Shown here piece after piece: positions 8,635-16,982 of a stretch of DNA of 31,062 nucleotides; position 1 is the stretch's first letter; each line of letters begins with the position of its first letter. This DNA comes from DATKKX01 sp035542775. GTDB taxonomy: Bacteria; Planctomycetota; Phycisphaerae; UBA1845; UTPLA1. The position numbers and the translations under genes were made by a program. The notes beneath the pieces are model-generated. The model saw nothing but the letters and a program-made list of their open reading frames with translations, was not told where the DNA came from and did not search any database. The DNA lies in NCBI GenBank assembly GCA_035542775.1, contig DATKKX010000211.1, positions 1 through 31,062 on the forward strand, written 5' to 3'.

Positions 8635-9984
8635 CTAGTTGTCTTTCTTTCGCAGGATCCGCAGGGCTTGCTTGATGACCGGATCGTCATCCTCGAAGTC
8701 CGCCGCCTTTGCTTTGACCTTGACATCCGGCTCGATACCCTTGCCTTCGAGGCAGGTGCCGTCGGGCAACATATCTTTCCACGACGGAATGAAGATCTCG
8801 ACGTCATTCTCCATCTTATACGGTTTGGGGTTGCCGCTGCAGCCGGCGGTGGGGGAGCCGATCAAGGTGACCTTCTCGCCCTGTTTCATCATCAGGACGA
8901 ACGATTCCCCGCTGCTGATTGCCCCGGGGCCGATCAGGACAGCGACCGGCTTGTCGAATTGCCTGGGCGGCTTGTTGCCCTGGATCGTTCTGCTGCTCTC
9001 TTCGGTGAAACCGGTCTTGGATTTCGGGTCGCGAGAGACGCTCTTGGAATAGACCTTCTCGCCTTTGACGAACCAGGCGGCGATCGGCTTGGCCAGCGGC
9101 TCGCTGCCGCCGTTGTTGGCCCGCAAATCGAGGATCAGGGCCTTGCAGTCCTTGTATTCATCCAGGACCTCCTGGACTTGCTCAAGGTCCTTCTTGCCAT
9201 TGACGGCGAGCGTGGTAATCAGGATGTAACCGATGCCGTCGTCCGTCCGGGCGGTGGACACAGACGGATTTCGCTGCTTGAAGCCGGGCAAGACCGACTT
9301 GACGCCGTCGATGTTGATGTTCGACTTGTAGGTGCGAATGTGCGTCGGGGTTTGCTGGCCCTTGAAGTTCAACAACATGTGAACGTCCTTGGCCTCGGCG
9401 AGCATCGCGGCGGCCTCTTTGACCCAGGCGCGGGTGGTGGCGGCGCCGAGGATCTTCTTGCGGTGCTTCTTTTCGAGGGCCTGCCAGTCGTCCACCCGCA
9501 AGTCGTAGTAGGAATAGTGGTCCTTCAGCAGGGTCATGAGTTGCTTGAGACACTGCTCGTTGAGCTTCTTCTGCTCAGCTTTATCCGGCTTGGCCTCCAC
9601 CGAGGCGGTGGAGAAGCTCCATTGCACGGGCTTGAGCGGCGTGCCGTCGGCGGAGCGGAAGTTCTCCGCGGGGGGGCAATTGAGCGACAACCGATAGTCG
9701 TGATCAGGCTGCAGCCTGACCTTGGCGACGATGGTGCGCTTGTTGATCCACTTGGGATCGCCCTGGATCGGAGGATAGGTGGGCCCGCCGCCGCAGAAGG
9801 ACCAACCCATTGTGCTCATGTCGCAGTCGAAGACGATGCGGAGTTCCTTGGTGTCGGGATCCACGTCGGCGGCACCATTCGCCGGCGACAGCTCGGCTAC
9901 CTTGGGCGCCTTGGCCAGCGCCGGGACAGCCGAGCAGAGGATGAGTGTGAAAAGAAAACGATTGACCATGCGTCGCAGGGGCAT
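8635..9984 (-). CDS. Secreted S41-family peptidase with N-terminal Ig-like domain
   Basis: The 449-residue protein starts at ATG 9984, with GGAGGAG seven bases upstream. Residues 1-24 are a signal peptide. An Ig-like (Big_5-like) module spans about 27-125, opening with ELSPANGAADVDPD and closing with QWSFSTA. The S41 core follows: LDLRANNGG, then GAISSGES with Ser357 as likely nucleophile, and GKGIEPDV near the end. The position 25 residues after Ser357, where CtpA-type enzymes have Lys, is in TAGCSGN, so this belongs to the IRBP/tricorn-like branch. No PDZ domain is seen between the modules. It is the first gene of a minus-strand unit with the two TMTC-like proteins. It probably acts in the periplasm or outside the cell. 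Confidence 0.87.
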   Translation of the reverse strand: MPLRRMVNRFLFTLILCSAVPALAKAPKVAELSPANGAADVDPDTKELRIVFDCDMSTMGWSFCGGGPTYPPIQGDPKWINKRTIVAKVRLQPDHDYRLSLNCPPAENFRSADGTPLKPVQWSFSTASVEAKPDKAEQKKLNEQCLKQLMTLLKDHYSYYDLRVDDWQALEKKHRKKILGAATTRAWVKEAAAMLAEAKDVHMLLNFKGQQTPTHIRTYKSNINIDGVKSVLPGFKQRNPSVSTARTDDGIGYILITTLAVNGKKDLEQVQEVLDEYKDCKALILDLRANNGGSEPLAKPIAAWFVKGEKVYSKSVSRDPKSKTGFTEESSRTIQGNKPPRQFDKPVAVLIGPGAISSGESFVLMMKQGEKVTLIGSPTAGCSGNPKPYKMENDVEIFIPSWKDMLPDGTCLEGKGIEPDVKVKAKAADFEDDDPVIKQALRILRKKDN

Positions 9985-10025
9985 GATGAGGCTCCTCCAA
10001 GGGGCGACCGAACCACGAGACGGCG

Positions 10026-10055
10026 ATTATACGGTCCGTGGACCGGTTCTGGGAA
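10026..10055 (-). promoter_or_regulatory. Sigma70-like promoter of the S41-TMTC operon
   Basis: On the minus strand, TATAAT (10031 down to 10026) is a perfect -10. TTCCCA (10055 down to 10050) matches the -35 at four of six bases with an 18-base spacer. The start would lie near 10019, giving a leader of about 35 bases. Confidence 0.55.
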
Positions 10056-10280
10056 TGAGATGGCGCCGGAAGCGGGGCGAAGGTCGGGCTGCGTTGGACC
10101 GGGAGCCTAGGCCTTTTTTCGACCACAGTTCGCCGCGCGGCTTCATAGGGAGCAACCTGAATTTCTTAGAATCTGCCCGAATTTGGCCCGGGTCAATTTT
10201 GCTTCGCGAAGGATGAAGACCGGAGGATGAAGGATGGACCAGGAATCGCGGCGCGGGCGGGGAGGCAAGCAGTCTCTGTC

Positions 10281-10363
10281 GCCCTTCCAGGGCTTCACCG
10301 AAATGATGCGCCGCCTCCCGAGGGCTCACGCCCTCGGCTATTGACTGCCGCCCTTCCAGGGCT
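10281..10363. repeat. Palindromic intergenic repeat element
   Basis: Two copies of GCCCTTCCAGGGCT (10281-10294 and 10350-10363), each a 5-bp hairpin, flank a central perfect 8-bp hairpin (CCGAGGGC at 10318-10325 with GCCCTCGG at 10330-10337, loop TCAC). On the minus strand this reads as the AGCCCTGGAAGGGC...CAATAGCCGAGGGCGTGAGCCCTCGG pattern that I associate with a dispersed repeat of Planctomycetes and Verrucomicrobia. It lies 54 bases past the stop of the IorB-ACD fusion and could fold in that transcript. No transposase gene is nearby. Confidence 0.65.
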
Positions 10364-10416
10364 CGAATGGAGCCAAGGTGGCTGCACCACAATGTCGCCC
10401 CGACTCCGATCTGTAG

Positions 10417-13400
10417 CTACCCCTCGACCAAAGTCGAAGGCTCTTTGTTCGTCCCGCTGGCGTTCTTGCGGGATTGTTTCACGGCTGCGGCCCGCTCGGC
10501 GCGGTGGCACAGGTAGCGGCCGAAGCTGCGGAGGGCCTCGTCGGCGGAGCGGAACATGGGGACGCCGGCGGCGCGGATGGAGCGGGCCAGCTCGTCGAAC
10601 GGCGGGCCGCTGTCCACCACCGCGATCATCGGCTTGGTCGACTCGCGGAAGAGCGCGGGAAGCCGTTGGGCGATGGAGCCGGGGCGCTCGATCTCGTCGG
10701 GCATGTTCTGCATGTTCGGCGTCAGCGGAACGGCAGCCGCGACGATGGCGTCGATCTCGGGGTCGTCCATCAACGCCCGGATGCAGTCTTCCCAGGCCTC
10801 GTCAGTGGCCATCGGCGTCACGTCAAGCGGATTGCGAACGTTGACCAGCCGGTCGAGCTTGTGCTTGGCCAACACCCTGGTCAGGGTCGCGGCGGTCTTC
10901 TCGGAAAGCTTGGGCAGCTCGACGCGATGCTTCGGGCCGACAATGGCGTCGGCGATGCCGACGGTCTCGTAGCCGGCGTTGCTGATCGCGCCGACGCGCG
11001 GGCCGCGGACTTCCTTGCCGTGCAGGTCAGTGGCCAGCTCGAGGATCTGCTCGAATTCGCGGAAGGTGTCCACGACGATGGCGCCGGCCTTTTCGACGGC
11101 GCTCTGGCAGATGTCGTAGTCGCCGGCAATGGAAGCGGTGTGCCCGGCGGTCGCCGAGCGGCCGGCCTCGGTGCGGCCGGCCTTATAGAAGACGACGACC
11201 TTGCCCGCGGCGGTGATGTCGGCGACGGCGCGGACGAAGGCGACGCCGTCCAGGTCCTGGAAGCCCTCGACATACACGCCGACGGCGTCGATGTCGTCGC
11301 GGTCGGCCAAGGCGCGGAGCATGTCGGAGACGGTCAGGTCGATCTGATTGCCGATGGAGATGGCGAAAGTCGGGTCGAGCGTCTGGATGTTGCTCATCCG
11401 TGTAATGATGAAGGCGCCGCTCTGGGAGAGCAGGCCGACGCGCCGCGGTGTGGCCTGGCGCCGCGGGTCAAGCTTCTTGGCCTGGATGAAGAAGGTGTCG
11501 AACCGGCCGGGCCGCGAGCGCATGCCCAGGCTGTTGCCGCCGACGAAGATCGGGCCCCCGTCGGGCCGGGCGCGCGATGCGCGGATGACGGCGCGGATTT
11601 TCTCCTGGATCTCTTCGGTGCCCGCGGTCTCGCCGAGGCCGCCGGGGATGATGATGACAGAGGTCACCTTGCCGCTGTCGATGAGCTCCTGGAAGAACCT
11701 GGGCATGTCCTTGGGGGCGGCGGCCATGACCAGCAGGTCCACCTTCTCGGGCAGGTCGTTGACCGTGGGCACGCAGGGGATGCCGTCCAGCGTGGTTTCG
11801 CCTTCCTTGATGACATACAGGTGATCCGCCGGGAAGCCGCAGTCCTTGACGTTGTTCAGGATGATGCGGCCGAAGTTCTCCCGCTTGCCGGATGCGCCCA
11901 GCACGGCGATCGAGCGCGGCTGGAGCATGGACCTGATTTTCTGGATCGGCCTGGCGACAGGTCGCTTGGTGGCCGGGGCCAGCCGCCCGCGGCCGTCGAG
12001 CGGGATCAGCGTATGCCGCTTGAAGGCGAAGGGGTTGACTTCCAGTTCCTGGAGGTCGGGTCCCTCGTCGCCGCGATCGACGCAGAACGTTCGCGCGATG
12101 GCGATGAAGGCCCGGAAGCAGCGCATCAGCTCGCCGTCGGAGGCGATCCGGCTGTGTCCGCGGGCCTTTCCCGAGAGGATCTCGTACGCCGCGGTCTGCT
12201 TGAACAGCTCGAAGAACTCCTCGGCGGTGGTGTCGGTGGCCAGGGCCTTGGCGACGGCGATGCCGGGCTTGAGCTTCTGGGCGAAGTACTCGGTGTTGAC
12301 GCCGCCCAGGCCGGCGGCGATGACGGGCCCGAACTCGCGGGTGGCGCGGATGCCGACGAACAGCTCCTTGCCGAAGCCGGACTGGCCGTGCTCGACGAAC
12401 TCGACGATGAGCACGCCATCGATCTTCGGGCTGTGCTGGCCCTGCTGCATGAGCATCTGATCAATTTCGCGGGCGACGACCTCGCGGTCGTTGGGGGCGA
12501 ATACGACAGCGCCGGAATCCGACTTGTGGACGATGTCAGGCGAGACGACCTTGAGCACCACCTTGTTGCCGGGGAACTGGGCCAAGGTCTCCTTGGTCAC
12601 GGACATGCCGTTGGGGATAAAGACGTGGTGGGGCGGCGAGATGGCGCCGGCCAGTCCGACCACGCTGTAGACTTCGTGCTCGAAGAGCTGGCGGCGGCCC
12701 TGCTGGTAGGCGGCTTCGATGATCTGATTGATGGCCTGGGCCTCGGCGGACGACAACTCGCAGTCGAGCTCAAGCAGACTGAGGGCGGTCGGATCAGGGG
12801 CGGTGGTGGTTTCGAGCTGATCCGCCGGGATCGAGCTGACCCACTGCCGCACGCTGCGGGAGGTGGCGCCGCGAAGCAGGCCGTCGCGGTAGAGGTTGGC
12901 TGCACGGCGGCCGTAAGCGAAGGCCTTGCGGTTGGTCTCGATCAGCTTAGGGCCTTTGCGGCCGAACATCTCGACGATGGCGGCCTCGAAGTCGTCGACG
13001 TCGATGTCGATCAAGGTGGAGGCCACACCGAGCATGACCATATTGCTGGCCCGGACGGAGCCGGCCGCGGTCGCCAGGCCGTCGGCGTCGATGAGCACGT
13101 GCCGCGGGTAGCGGGCGACGCGATCAAGCACCTTCTCGACACTCCCGTAGTTGGGGATGTTCACCACGGGATTGCTGCTGGCGATGATGACGCCGTTCTC
13201 ACTGAGAAACTGGACGTAGCGCAGGGCCTCCATCGGTTCGACAGCGAGGATCATGTCGGCCCGACCTAGCGGGATCAGGTCGCTGTAAAGATCATGATCG
13301 GCCACGCGCAGGTGCGACTCGACGGCACCGCCGCGCTGGGACATGCCGTGGACCTCGGCCTGCTTGACCCGCAGGCCGCGCCGCAAAGCGGCGATGCAGA

Positions 13401-13464
13401 TCGCCTGGGCGGTGGTGAGAATGCCCTGACCTCCGACACCGGCAAGAATGATGTTGATTTCCAT
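10417..13464 (-). CDS. Fusion: IorB-like oxidoreductase subunit + ADP-forming acyl-CoA synthetase (beta and alpha parts)
   Basis: This 1015-residue protein starts at ATG 13464 after AGGGG, 21 bases past the iorA stop. Residues 1-195 are an IorB/POR-gamma-type domain (GVGGQGI at 9-15, EVHGMSQRGG at 37-46), the partner of IorA in indolepyruvate:ferredoxin oxidoreductase. Residues about 235-490 are an ATP-grasp domain as in the beta subunit of NDP-forming acetyl/aryl-CoA synthetase, with VSPDIVHKSD (His313, the conserved swinging-loop His). Residues about 510-985 are the alpha part: CoA-binding (SIAVLGASG, 518-526), ligase (LLSQSGAF, 678-685), and the phospho-His motif AGHTASIAG (His775). All three parts keep their key residues, so this looks like a working fusion. 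Predicted chemistry: acyl-CoA + ADP + Pi to acid + ATP + CoA, fed by the IorA/IorB half. The preferred acyl group is unknown; aryl is likely from the IorA partner. Confidence 0.88.
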   Translation of the reverse strand: MEINIILAGVGGQGILTTAQAICIAALRRGLRVKQAEVHGMSQRGGAVESHLRVADHDLYSDLIPLGRADMILAVEPMEALRYVQFLSENGVIIASSNPVVNIPNYGSVEKVLDRVARYPRHVLIDADGLATAAGSVRASNMVMLGVASTLIDIDVDDFEAAIVEMFGRKGPKLIETNRKAFAYGRRAANLYRDGLLRGATSRSVRQWVSSIPADQLETTTAPDPTALSLLELDCELSSAEAQAINQIIEAAYQQGRRQLFEHEVYSVVGLAGAISPPHHVFIPNGMSVTKETLAQFPGNKVVLKVVSPDIVHKSDSGAVVFAPNDREVVAREIDQMLMQQGQHSPKIDGVLIVEFVEHGQSGFGKELFVGIRATREFGPVIAAGLGGVNTEYFAQKLKPGIAVAKALATDTTAEEFFELFKQTAAYEILSGKARGHSRIASDGELMRCFRAFIAIARTFCVDRGDEGPDLQELEVNPFAFKRHTLIPLDGRGRLAPATKRPVARPIQKIRSMLQPRSIAVLGASGKRENFGRIILNNVKDCGFPADHLYVIKEGETTLDGIPCVPTVNDLPEKVDLLVMAAAPKDMPRFFQELIDSGKVTSVIIIPGGLGETAGTEEIQEKIRAVIRASRARPDGGPIFVGGNSLGMRSRPGRFDTFFIQAKKLDPRRQATPRRVGLLSQSGAFIITRMSNIQTLDPTFAISIGNQIDLTVSDMLRALADRDDIDAVGVYVEGFQDLDGVAFVRAVADITAAGKVVVFYKAGRTEAGRSATAGHTASIAGDYDICQSAVEKAGAIVVDTFREFEQILELATDLHGKEVRGPRVGAISNAGYETVGIADAIVGPKHRVELPKLSEKTAATLTRVLAKHKLDRLVNVRNPLDVTPMATDEAWEDCIRALMDDPEIDAIVAAAVPLTPNMQNMPDEIERPGSIAQRLPALFRESTKPMIAVVDSGPPFDELARSIRAAGVPMFRSADEALRSFGRYLCHRAERAAAVKQSRKNASGTNKEPSTLVEG

Positions 13465-13485
13465 AGTAGTCAGTTCCCCTTGCTG

Positions 13486-15093
13486 CTAGGCGACTGTTTG
13501 CTTGCGAGCCTGCGCCGCCTGGACTGCTTTGCGCGTCGACTGGATGCACGCCCGATAGGCGACCACGACCGAGAGCCCGCGATGGTTGATCTCGCGCCGG
13601 AGAAGCTCGACGTTTTCGGCGTGGTACTTGGGCATCGGCTGCATCTTGATCAGGTGCTCCTCTTTCACGCCGAGCCCTTTGAGCAGCGCCATCAGGTCGT
13701 CGCCGCTGGCGAGGATATCCTGCCCGCCGGTCATGGCGGTGATGGCGTTGTCCAGGATGATGACGGTCATGTTGGCGTCTTCGTGGGCGGCGCCGATCAG
13801 GCCGGTCATGCCGGAGTGCGTAAAGGTGGAATCGCCGATGGTGCATACGACCGGGTGGGCACCGGCTTTGGCGGCGCCGAGGGCCATCGAAATCGACGCC
13901 CCCATGTCCACGCAGGTGTGTACCGCGTTGTATGGCGGCAGAGCCCCCAGGGTATAGCAGCCGATGTCGCTCAACAGCAACGGCGACGCCTCCTTCTCCA
14001 CCGCCTCAACCAGAGCGCGGAACGTGTCGCAGTGCGGGCAGCCTTCGCACAGCCGCGGCGGCCGGGAAGGCAAGCCCTCTTCAACGTCGAGCGTCGGGAG
14101 AGCCTGCATGCCCAGGGCGGCGCGGACGCGTTCGACCGTCATCTCGCCGTCCATTCGCAGGGCGCCGCTGCGCTTGCCGCGGATGGAGTGACCGGGAACG
14201 CCCAAGGCCCCGTTGATCTGCGTTTCGAGATACGGATAGCCCTCCTCAATGACCAGCACATCCTGGCAGTGGTTGACCAGGTCCCGGATCTGTCGAATGG
14301 GGGCGGGATAGGTCGCAATCTTGAGCAGGGAGTATTCCGAGTCAAAGCCGATGACCTCGCGGACGTAGTTGTAGGCGATGCCCGTCGTGATGATCCCTTT
14401 GGGGCCGCGAAGCTCCAGCAGGTTGAACTGTGAATGCTCGCAGTAATCGCGCATCTTCGGCACCAGGTCGATCAACCGCCGGTAGCGGACACGGGCATTC
14501 ACAGGGAGCAGAGTCCAGTGACGCCAATCGAACGGCGTCTTGATCGGATCGGGTACCGCGGCCGGGGCGGGCTGCACGCGGGCTCGACTGTGGGCCAGGC
14601 GCGTGACCAAGCGAACCAGCACCGGCATGGCCATCCGCTCGGAATACTCGAAAGCCTCGCGAACCATGTCGTAGGCTTCCTGCTGGTTGGACGGCTCGAA
14701 CATCGGAATGGACGCGAAGTCGCCCAGGACACGCGAGTCCTGCTCGTTCTGCGAGGAGTGCATCCCGGGATCGTCGGCCACGGCGAGGACCATGCCGCCT
14801 CGAGCTCCGGTCAGGGCGGAGCTCATGAACGGGTCCATGGCCACGTTCAAGCCGACGTGCTTCATCGAGATGAGGGCCCGCTTGCCCGCGAAGGACATCC
14901 CCATCGCTTCCTCGTAGGCCACCTTCTCATTGGCGGACCAACGAGCGACGATGCTGCCATTGTTCTTGACGCGGTGTTGGACGAACTCGAATATCTCGGT
15001 CGAAGGCGTACCAGGATACCCGAACATGCCGCTGATGCCGGCGTCGATGGCCGCCAACCCGACCGCCTCGTCTCCCAAGAGCAGTTCACTCAT
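13486..15093 (-). CDS. iorA: IorA-like TPP-dependent 2-oxoacid oxidoreductase subunit, lacking the ferredoxin domain
   Basis: A 535-residue protein starting at ATG 15093. It has the pyrimidine-binding half at the N-terminus (LLGDEAVGLAAIDAG, YPGTPSTEI) and the TPP pyrophosphate-binding motif at 420-458, running from GDSTFTHSGM to DNAITAMTGGQ. The family blocks LCEGCPHCDTF (348-358) and DIGCYTLG (376-383) are present. Indolepyruvate:ferredoxin oxidoreductase alpha subunits decarboxylate aryl-2-oxoacids to aryl-CoA and reduce ferredoxin. They usually run past 600 residues and end in a two-cluster 4Fe-4S domain. Here the chain ends in ACIQSTRKAVQAAQARKQTVA-like sequence with no CxxC motif. The next gene, 21 bases on, supplies the IorB-like partner. 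The family call is strong; the aryl-2-oxoacid substrate is by family analogy. Confidence 0.88.
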   Translation of the reverse strand: MSELLLGDEAVGLAAIDAGISGMFGYPGTPSTEIFEFVQHRVKNNGSIVARWSANEKVAYEEAMGMSFAGKRALISMKHVGLNVAMDPFMSSALTGARGGMVLAVADDPGMHSSQNEQDSRVLGDFASIPMFEPSNQQEAYDMVREAFEYSERMAMPVLVRLVTRLAHSRARVQPAPAAVPDPIKTPFDWRHWTLLPVNARVRYRRLIDLVPKMRDYCEHSQFNLLELRGPKGIITTGIAYNYVREVIGFDSEYSLLKIATYPAPIRQIRDLVNHCQDVLVIEEGYPYLETQINGALGVPGHSIRGKRSGALRMDGEMTVERVRAALGMQALPTLDVEEGLPSRPPRLCEGCPHCDTFRALVEAVEKEASPLLLSDIGCYTLGALPPYNAVHTCVDMGASISMALGAAKAGAHPVVCTIGDSTFTHSGMTGLIGAAHEDANMTVIILDNAITAMTGGQDILASGDDLMALLKGLGVKEEHLIKMQPMPKYHAENVELLRREINHRGLSVVVAYRACIQSTRKAVQAAQARKQTVA

Positions 15094-15186
15094 GATTTCG
15101 CTCTCTTTCGCTGCAATGTCGAATGACGCGTGTCATCAATGAAGGGCCATTCGGCTGCCCCGTGGTGCATGCCCTCATAGCGGAAC

Positions 15187-15195
15187 ATTCTATCA
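15187..15195 (-). promoter_or_regulatory. Candidate extended -10 element of the iorA operon
   Basis: On the minus strand, TAGAAT (15192 down to 15187) matches the -10 at five of six bases and is preceded by TGA, an extended -10 (TGn) motif. No good -35 is seen. It would give a leader of about 85 bases before ATG 15093. Confidence 0.4.
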
Positions 15196-15258
15196 ACCCA
15201 GTCACGGCCTAGCGACAACGACAGGCCGATGCCACATCGACCCCCGGGGCCAGCGTTC

Positions 15259-15275
15259 AAGCGGCTTGGCCGCTT
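15259..15275. other. Small perfect hairpin in the divergent intergenic region
   Basis: AAGCGGC and GCCGCTT pair over seven bases around a TTG loop. No T tract follows on either strand, so it is not a typical terminator. It could be an operator or chance. Confidence 0.25.
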
Positions 15276-15511
15276 ATCGTCCCCCTGCTTCGGCCCAGGC
15301 GGCTCGGTGGCGAGAGAATCCCATCCAAGGATGCAGGCAAGCCTTGTGCCGATTGCGGACTTCCGGATGAGCGGCCGCTTGCAGAGTCCTGCTGTCGAGT
15401 CTGGGCGAACTTTTGCGCAGCCGGCGTGGACTGCTGCTCCTCGACCTTGGAGGCGTCAAGGCGATTGAGCCCGGCTGGCAGGACAAGCGGTGACCGAGGG
15501 CGGCTCAAGGC

Positions 15512-15541
15512 TTGACCAGAACCTCGAGGAATTGGTAGGCT
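15512..15541 (+). promoter_or_regulatory. Candidate promoter of the beta-propeller gene
   Basis: TTGACC (15512-15517) matches the -35 at five of six bases. An 18-base spacer leads to TAGGCT (15536-15541), a weak three-of-six -10. The leader would be about 80 bases. Confidence 0.35.
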
Positions 15542-15629
15542 ATAGGTGAAAGAAGCTTGCGGGGAAAGCACTCGCGGTATCATTTCGCGGCCGATCTGCC
15601 GCATCGCATTCGCATCGGAGGTCGATTCG

Positions 15630-16973
15630 ATGAAGAAGCATGTGAACCAGTTTTGGGGGCGGCTTGCAGTGGTCGCCATGGTCATTTCCCTCGGGGCGGT
15701 CTCCTCGACCGTCTTCGGCCAGGCCGCGGTTCGGGCCGTCTTCGTCTCGAACAACGGGAATCTCGAGGGCAGCGTCTCCTCGTTCACCATCAACCCTGAT
15801 CTGACGTTGCACTTTGTGGCCAAGCGCGTCACCGGTACACGCCCGACACTCAGCGTTCCCTGCCCCGGCTGCAACGCCTATGAGATCGCGTTGACGCCCA
15901 ACGGGAGGTACATCGCCCTGGTGCATCCGGCGGGTGATCTGGACGGGATCACCATCGTGGAGGTGGGAGCCGATGCGTCCATGACCAGCGTGGTTCAGGT
16001 CGTCATGACCGTGGGGCAGGACGGGCCGATGGACGTGCAATGGCTGGACAATCAGTACCTTGCCGTTCTTCGCACCACGCCAAGCCCCAATCAGGTTGGG
16101 ATTTACAGATTCGTGGCGTCTCCCCCGGCGCTGACGCTGGTCAATACCTACCCCGTGGGCAGCTTCTCAAGCTATCTGGCCGTGCATCCGTCCGGTCAGT
16201 ATCTCTATGTGGCCAACTCATCGAGCCCCGCCTTCCAGGTCTACGCCTTCCGGATCAACGCGGGTGGCACTCTGACCCAGATTGACACCGAGCCCACCGG
16301 CAGCGTCTACGCTCTTGAAGTGGCCGTCAGTCGCGATGGGACCAAGCTCTACTCGGCCGGCGGCATCAGCGGAAGCGGGCACGCCGTGGTCGGGATGACC
16401 ATCGGCACGGACGGCAGACTGACCACGATGGCCGGCAGCCCCTTCTATTCGCCGGGCCAATCCCCGTCGAATGTCTATGTCAGTGACGACAACCGCTATT
16501 GCCTCGTCGGGCATGGCACCGATGCGTCGCTTCGGGTGTTGGCCATTAACCAGGTCACGGGCGCGCTGACCGATACCGGCTACCGTTTCAGCGTCGGCTC
16601 TCAGGGATCGTTCGGCGATGTCCGGTCGATGCGCGACCTGGTTTTCGTCACCGACACGTCGGACGGGCCCACAGGCATCTACTCCCTCACGCTGGGGGAA
16701 GGCGGGGAACTGATCCAGAACGGGTCGCTGGTGGACACGACAGGCATCGGCCCGCGATCAATCGCAACATGGACGCCGCCGATCCCGGGCGACATGGATT
16801 GCGACGGTGACCTCGACATTGCCGACATCGACGCCTTTGTCCTGGCTCTGCTGAATCCGCCCGGCTGGGCCAGCACGTATCCGTACTGCAATATCAATCG
16901 CGGCGACATGGACGGAAACGGCCTGGTGAACGGCGCCGACATTCAACTGTTTGTGGACGCCATCATTCCGTGA
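15630..16973 (+). CDS. Secreted lactonase-fold beta-propeller protein with dockerin
   Basis: The 447-residue protein starts at ATG 15630, eight bases after GGAGG (15617-15621); an upstream ATG-less extension to 15546 is not protein-like. Residues 1-31 are a signal peptide ending VFGQA. The body (about 32-385) repeats blade-like units such as ALTPNGRYIAL, AVHPSGQYLYVAN and AVSRDGTKLYSAG, as in the seven-bladed lactonase/6-phosphogluconolactonase-like family (PF10282-type). Residues about 389-447 are a dockerin-like pair with loops DMDCDGDLDIADID and DMDGNGLVNGADIQ, both with good calcium-ligand patterns. True lactonase activity cannot be claimed; many exported members are of unknown role. A strong terminator follows. 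Confidence 0.82.
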   Translation: MKKHVNQFWGRLAVVAMVISLGAVSSTVFGQAAVRAVFVSNNGNLEGSVSSFTINPDLTLHFVAKRVTGTRPTLSVPCPGCNAYEIALTPNGRYIALVHPAGDLDGITIVEVGADASMTSVVQVVMTVGQDGPMDVQWLDNQYLAVLRTTPSPNQVGIYRFVASPPALTLVNTYPVGSFSSYLAVHPSGQYLYVANSSSPAFQVYAFRINAGGTLTQIDTEPTGSVYALEVAVSRDGTKLYSAGGISGSGHAVVGMTIGTDGRLTTMAGSPFYSPGQSPSNVYVSDDNRYCLVGHGTDASLRVLAINQVTGALTDTGYRFSVGSQGSFGDVRSMRDLVFVTDTSDGPTGIYSLTLGEGGELIQNGSLVDTTGIGPRSIATWTPPIPGDMDCDGDLDIADIDAFVLALLNPPGWASTYPYCNINRGDMDGNGLVNGADIQLFVDAIIP

Positions 16974-16982
16974 TACTCGTTC

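Larger units (their letters stand above)
9985..10416. other. Intergenic region: S41 promoter and palindromic repeat
   Basis: No gene is supported in these 432 bases. The left part holds the promoter of the S41 gene and the right part a palindromic repeat element, both listed separately. The remainder (about 10060-10270) shows nothing I recognise. Confidence 0.5.
15094..15629. other. Divergent intergenic region between iorA and the beta-propeller gene
   Basis: These 536 bases hold no supported gene. They carry a candidate iorA promoter at the left, a small perfect hairpin (15259-15275), and a candidate promoter for the beta-propeller gene at the right, listed separately. The open frames between them overlap in several phases and look like noise. 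Confidence 0.5.

Noticed and set aside
8407..10110. A 567-codon plus-strand open frame across the S41 and TMTC genes
   Set aside because: It spans two genes and their junction in antisense and shows only shadow composition.
10281..10363. CRISPR array
   Set aside because: Only two short identical arms with an internal palindrome, no regular spacers and no cas genes.
10474..13269. A 931-codon open frame on the plus strand, opposite the IorB-ACD fusion
   Set aside because: It is antisense to a gene with clear domains, has the His/Asp/Gly/Arg-rich composition of a GC-driven shadow frame, and shows no motif of its own.
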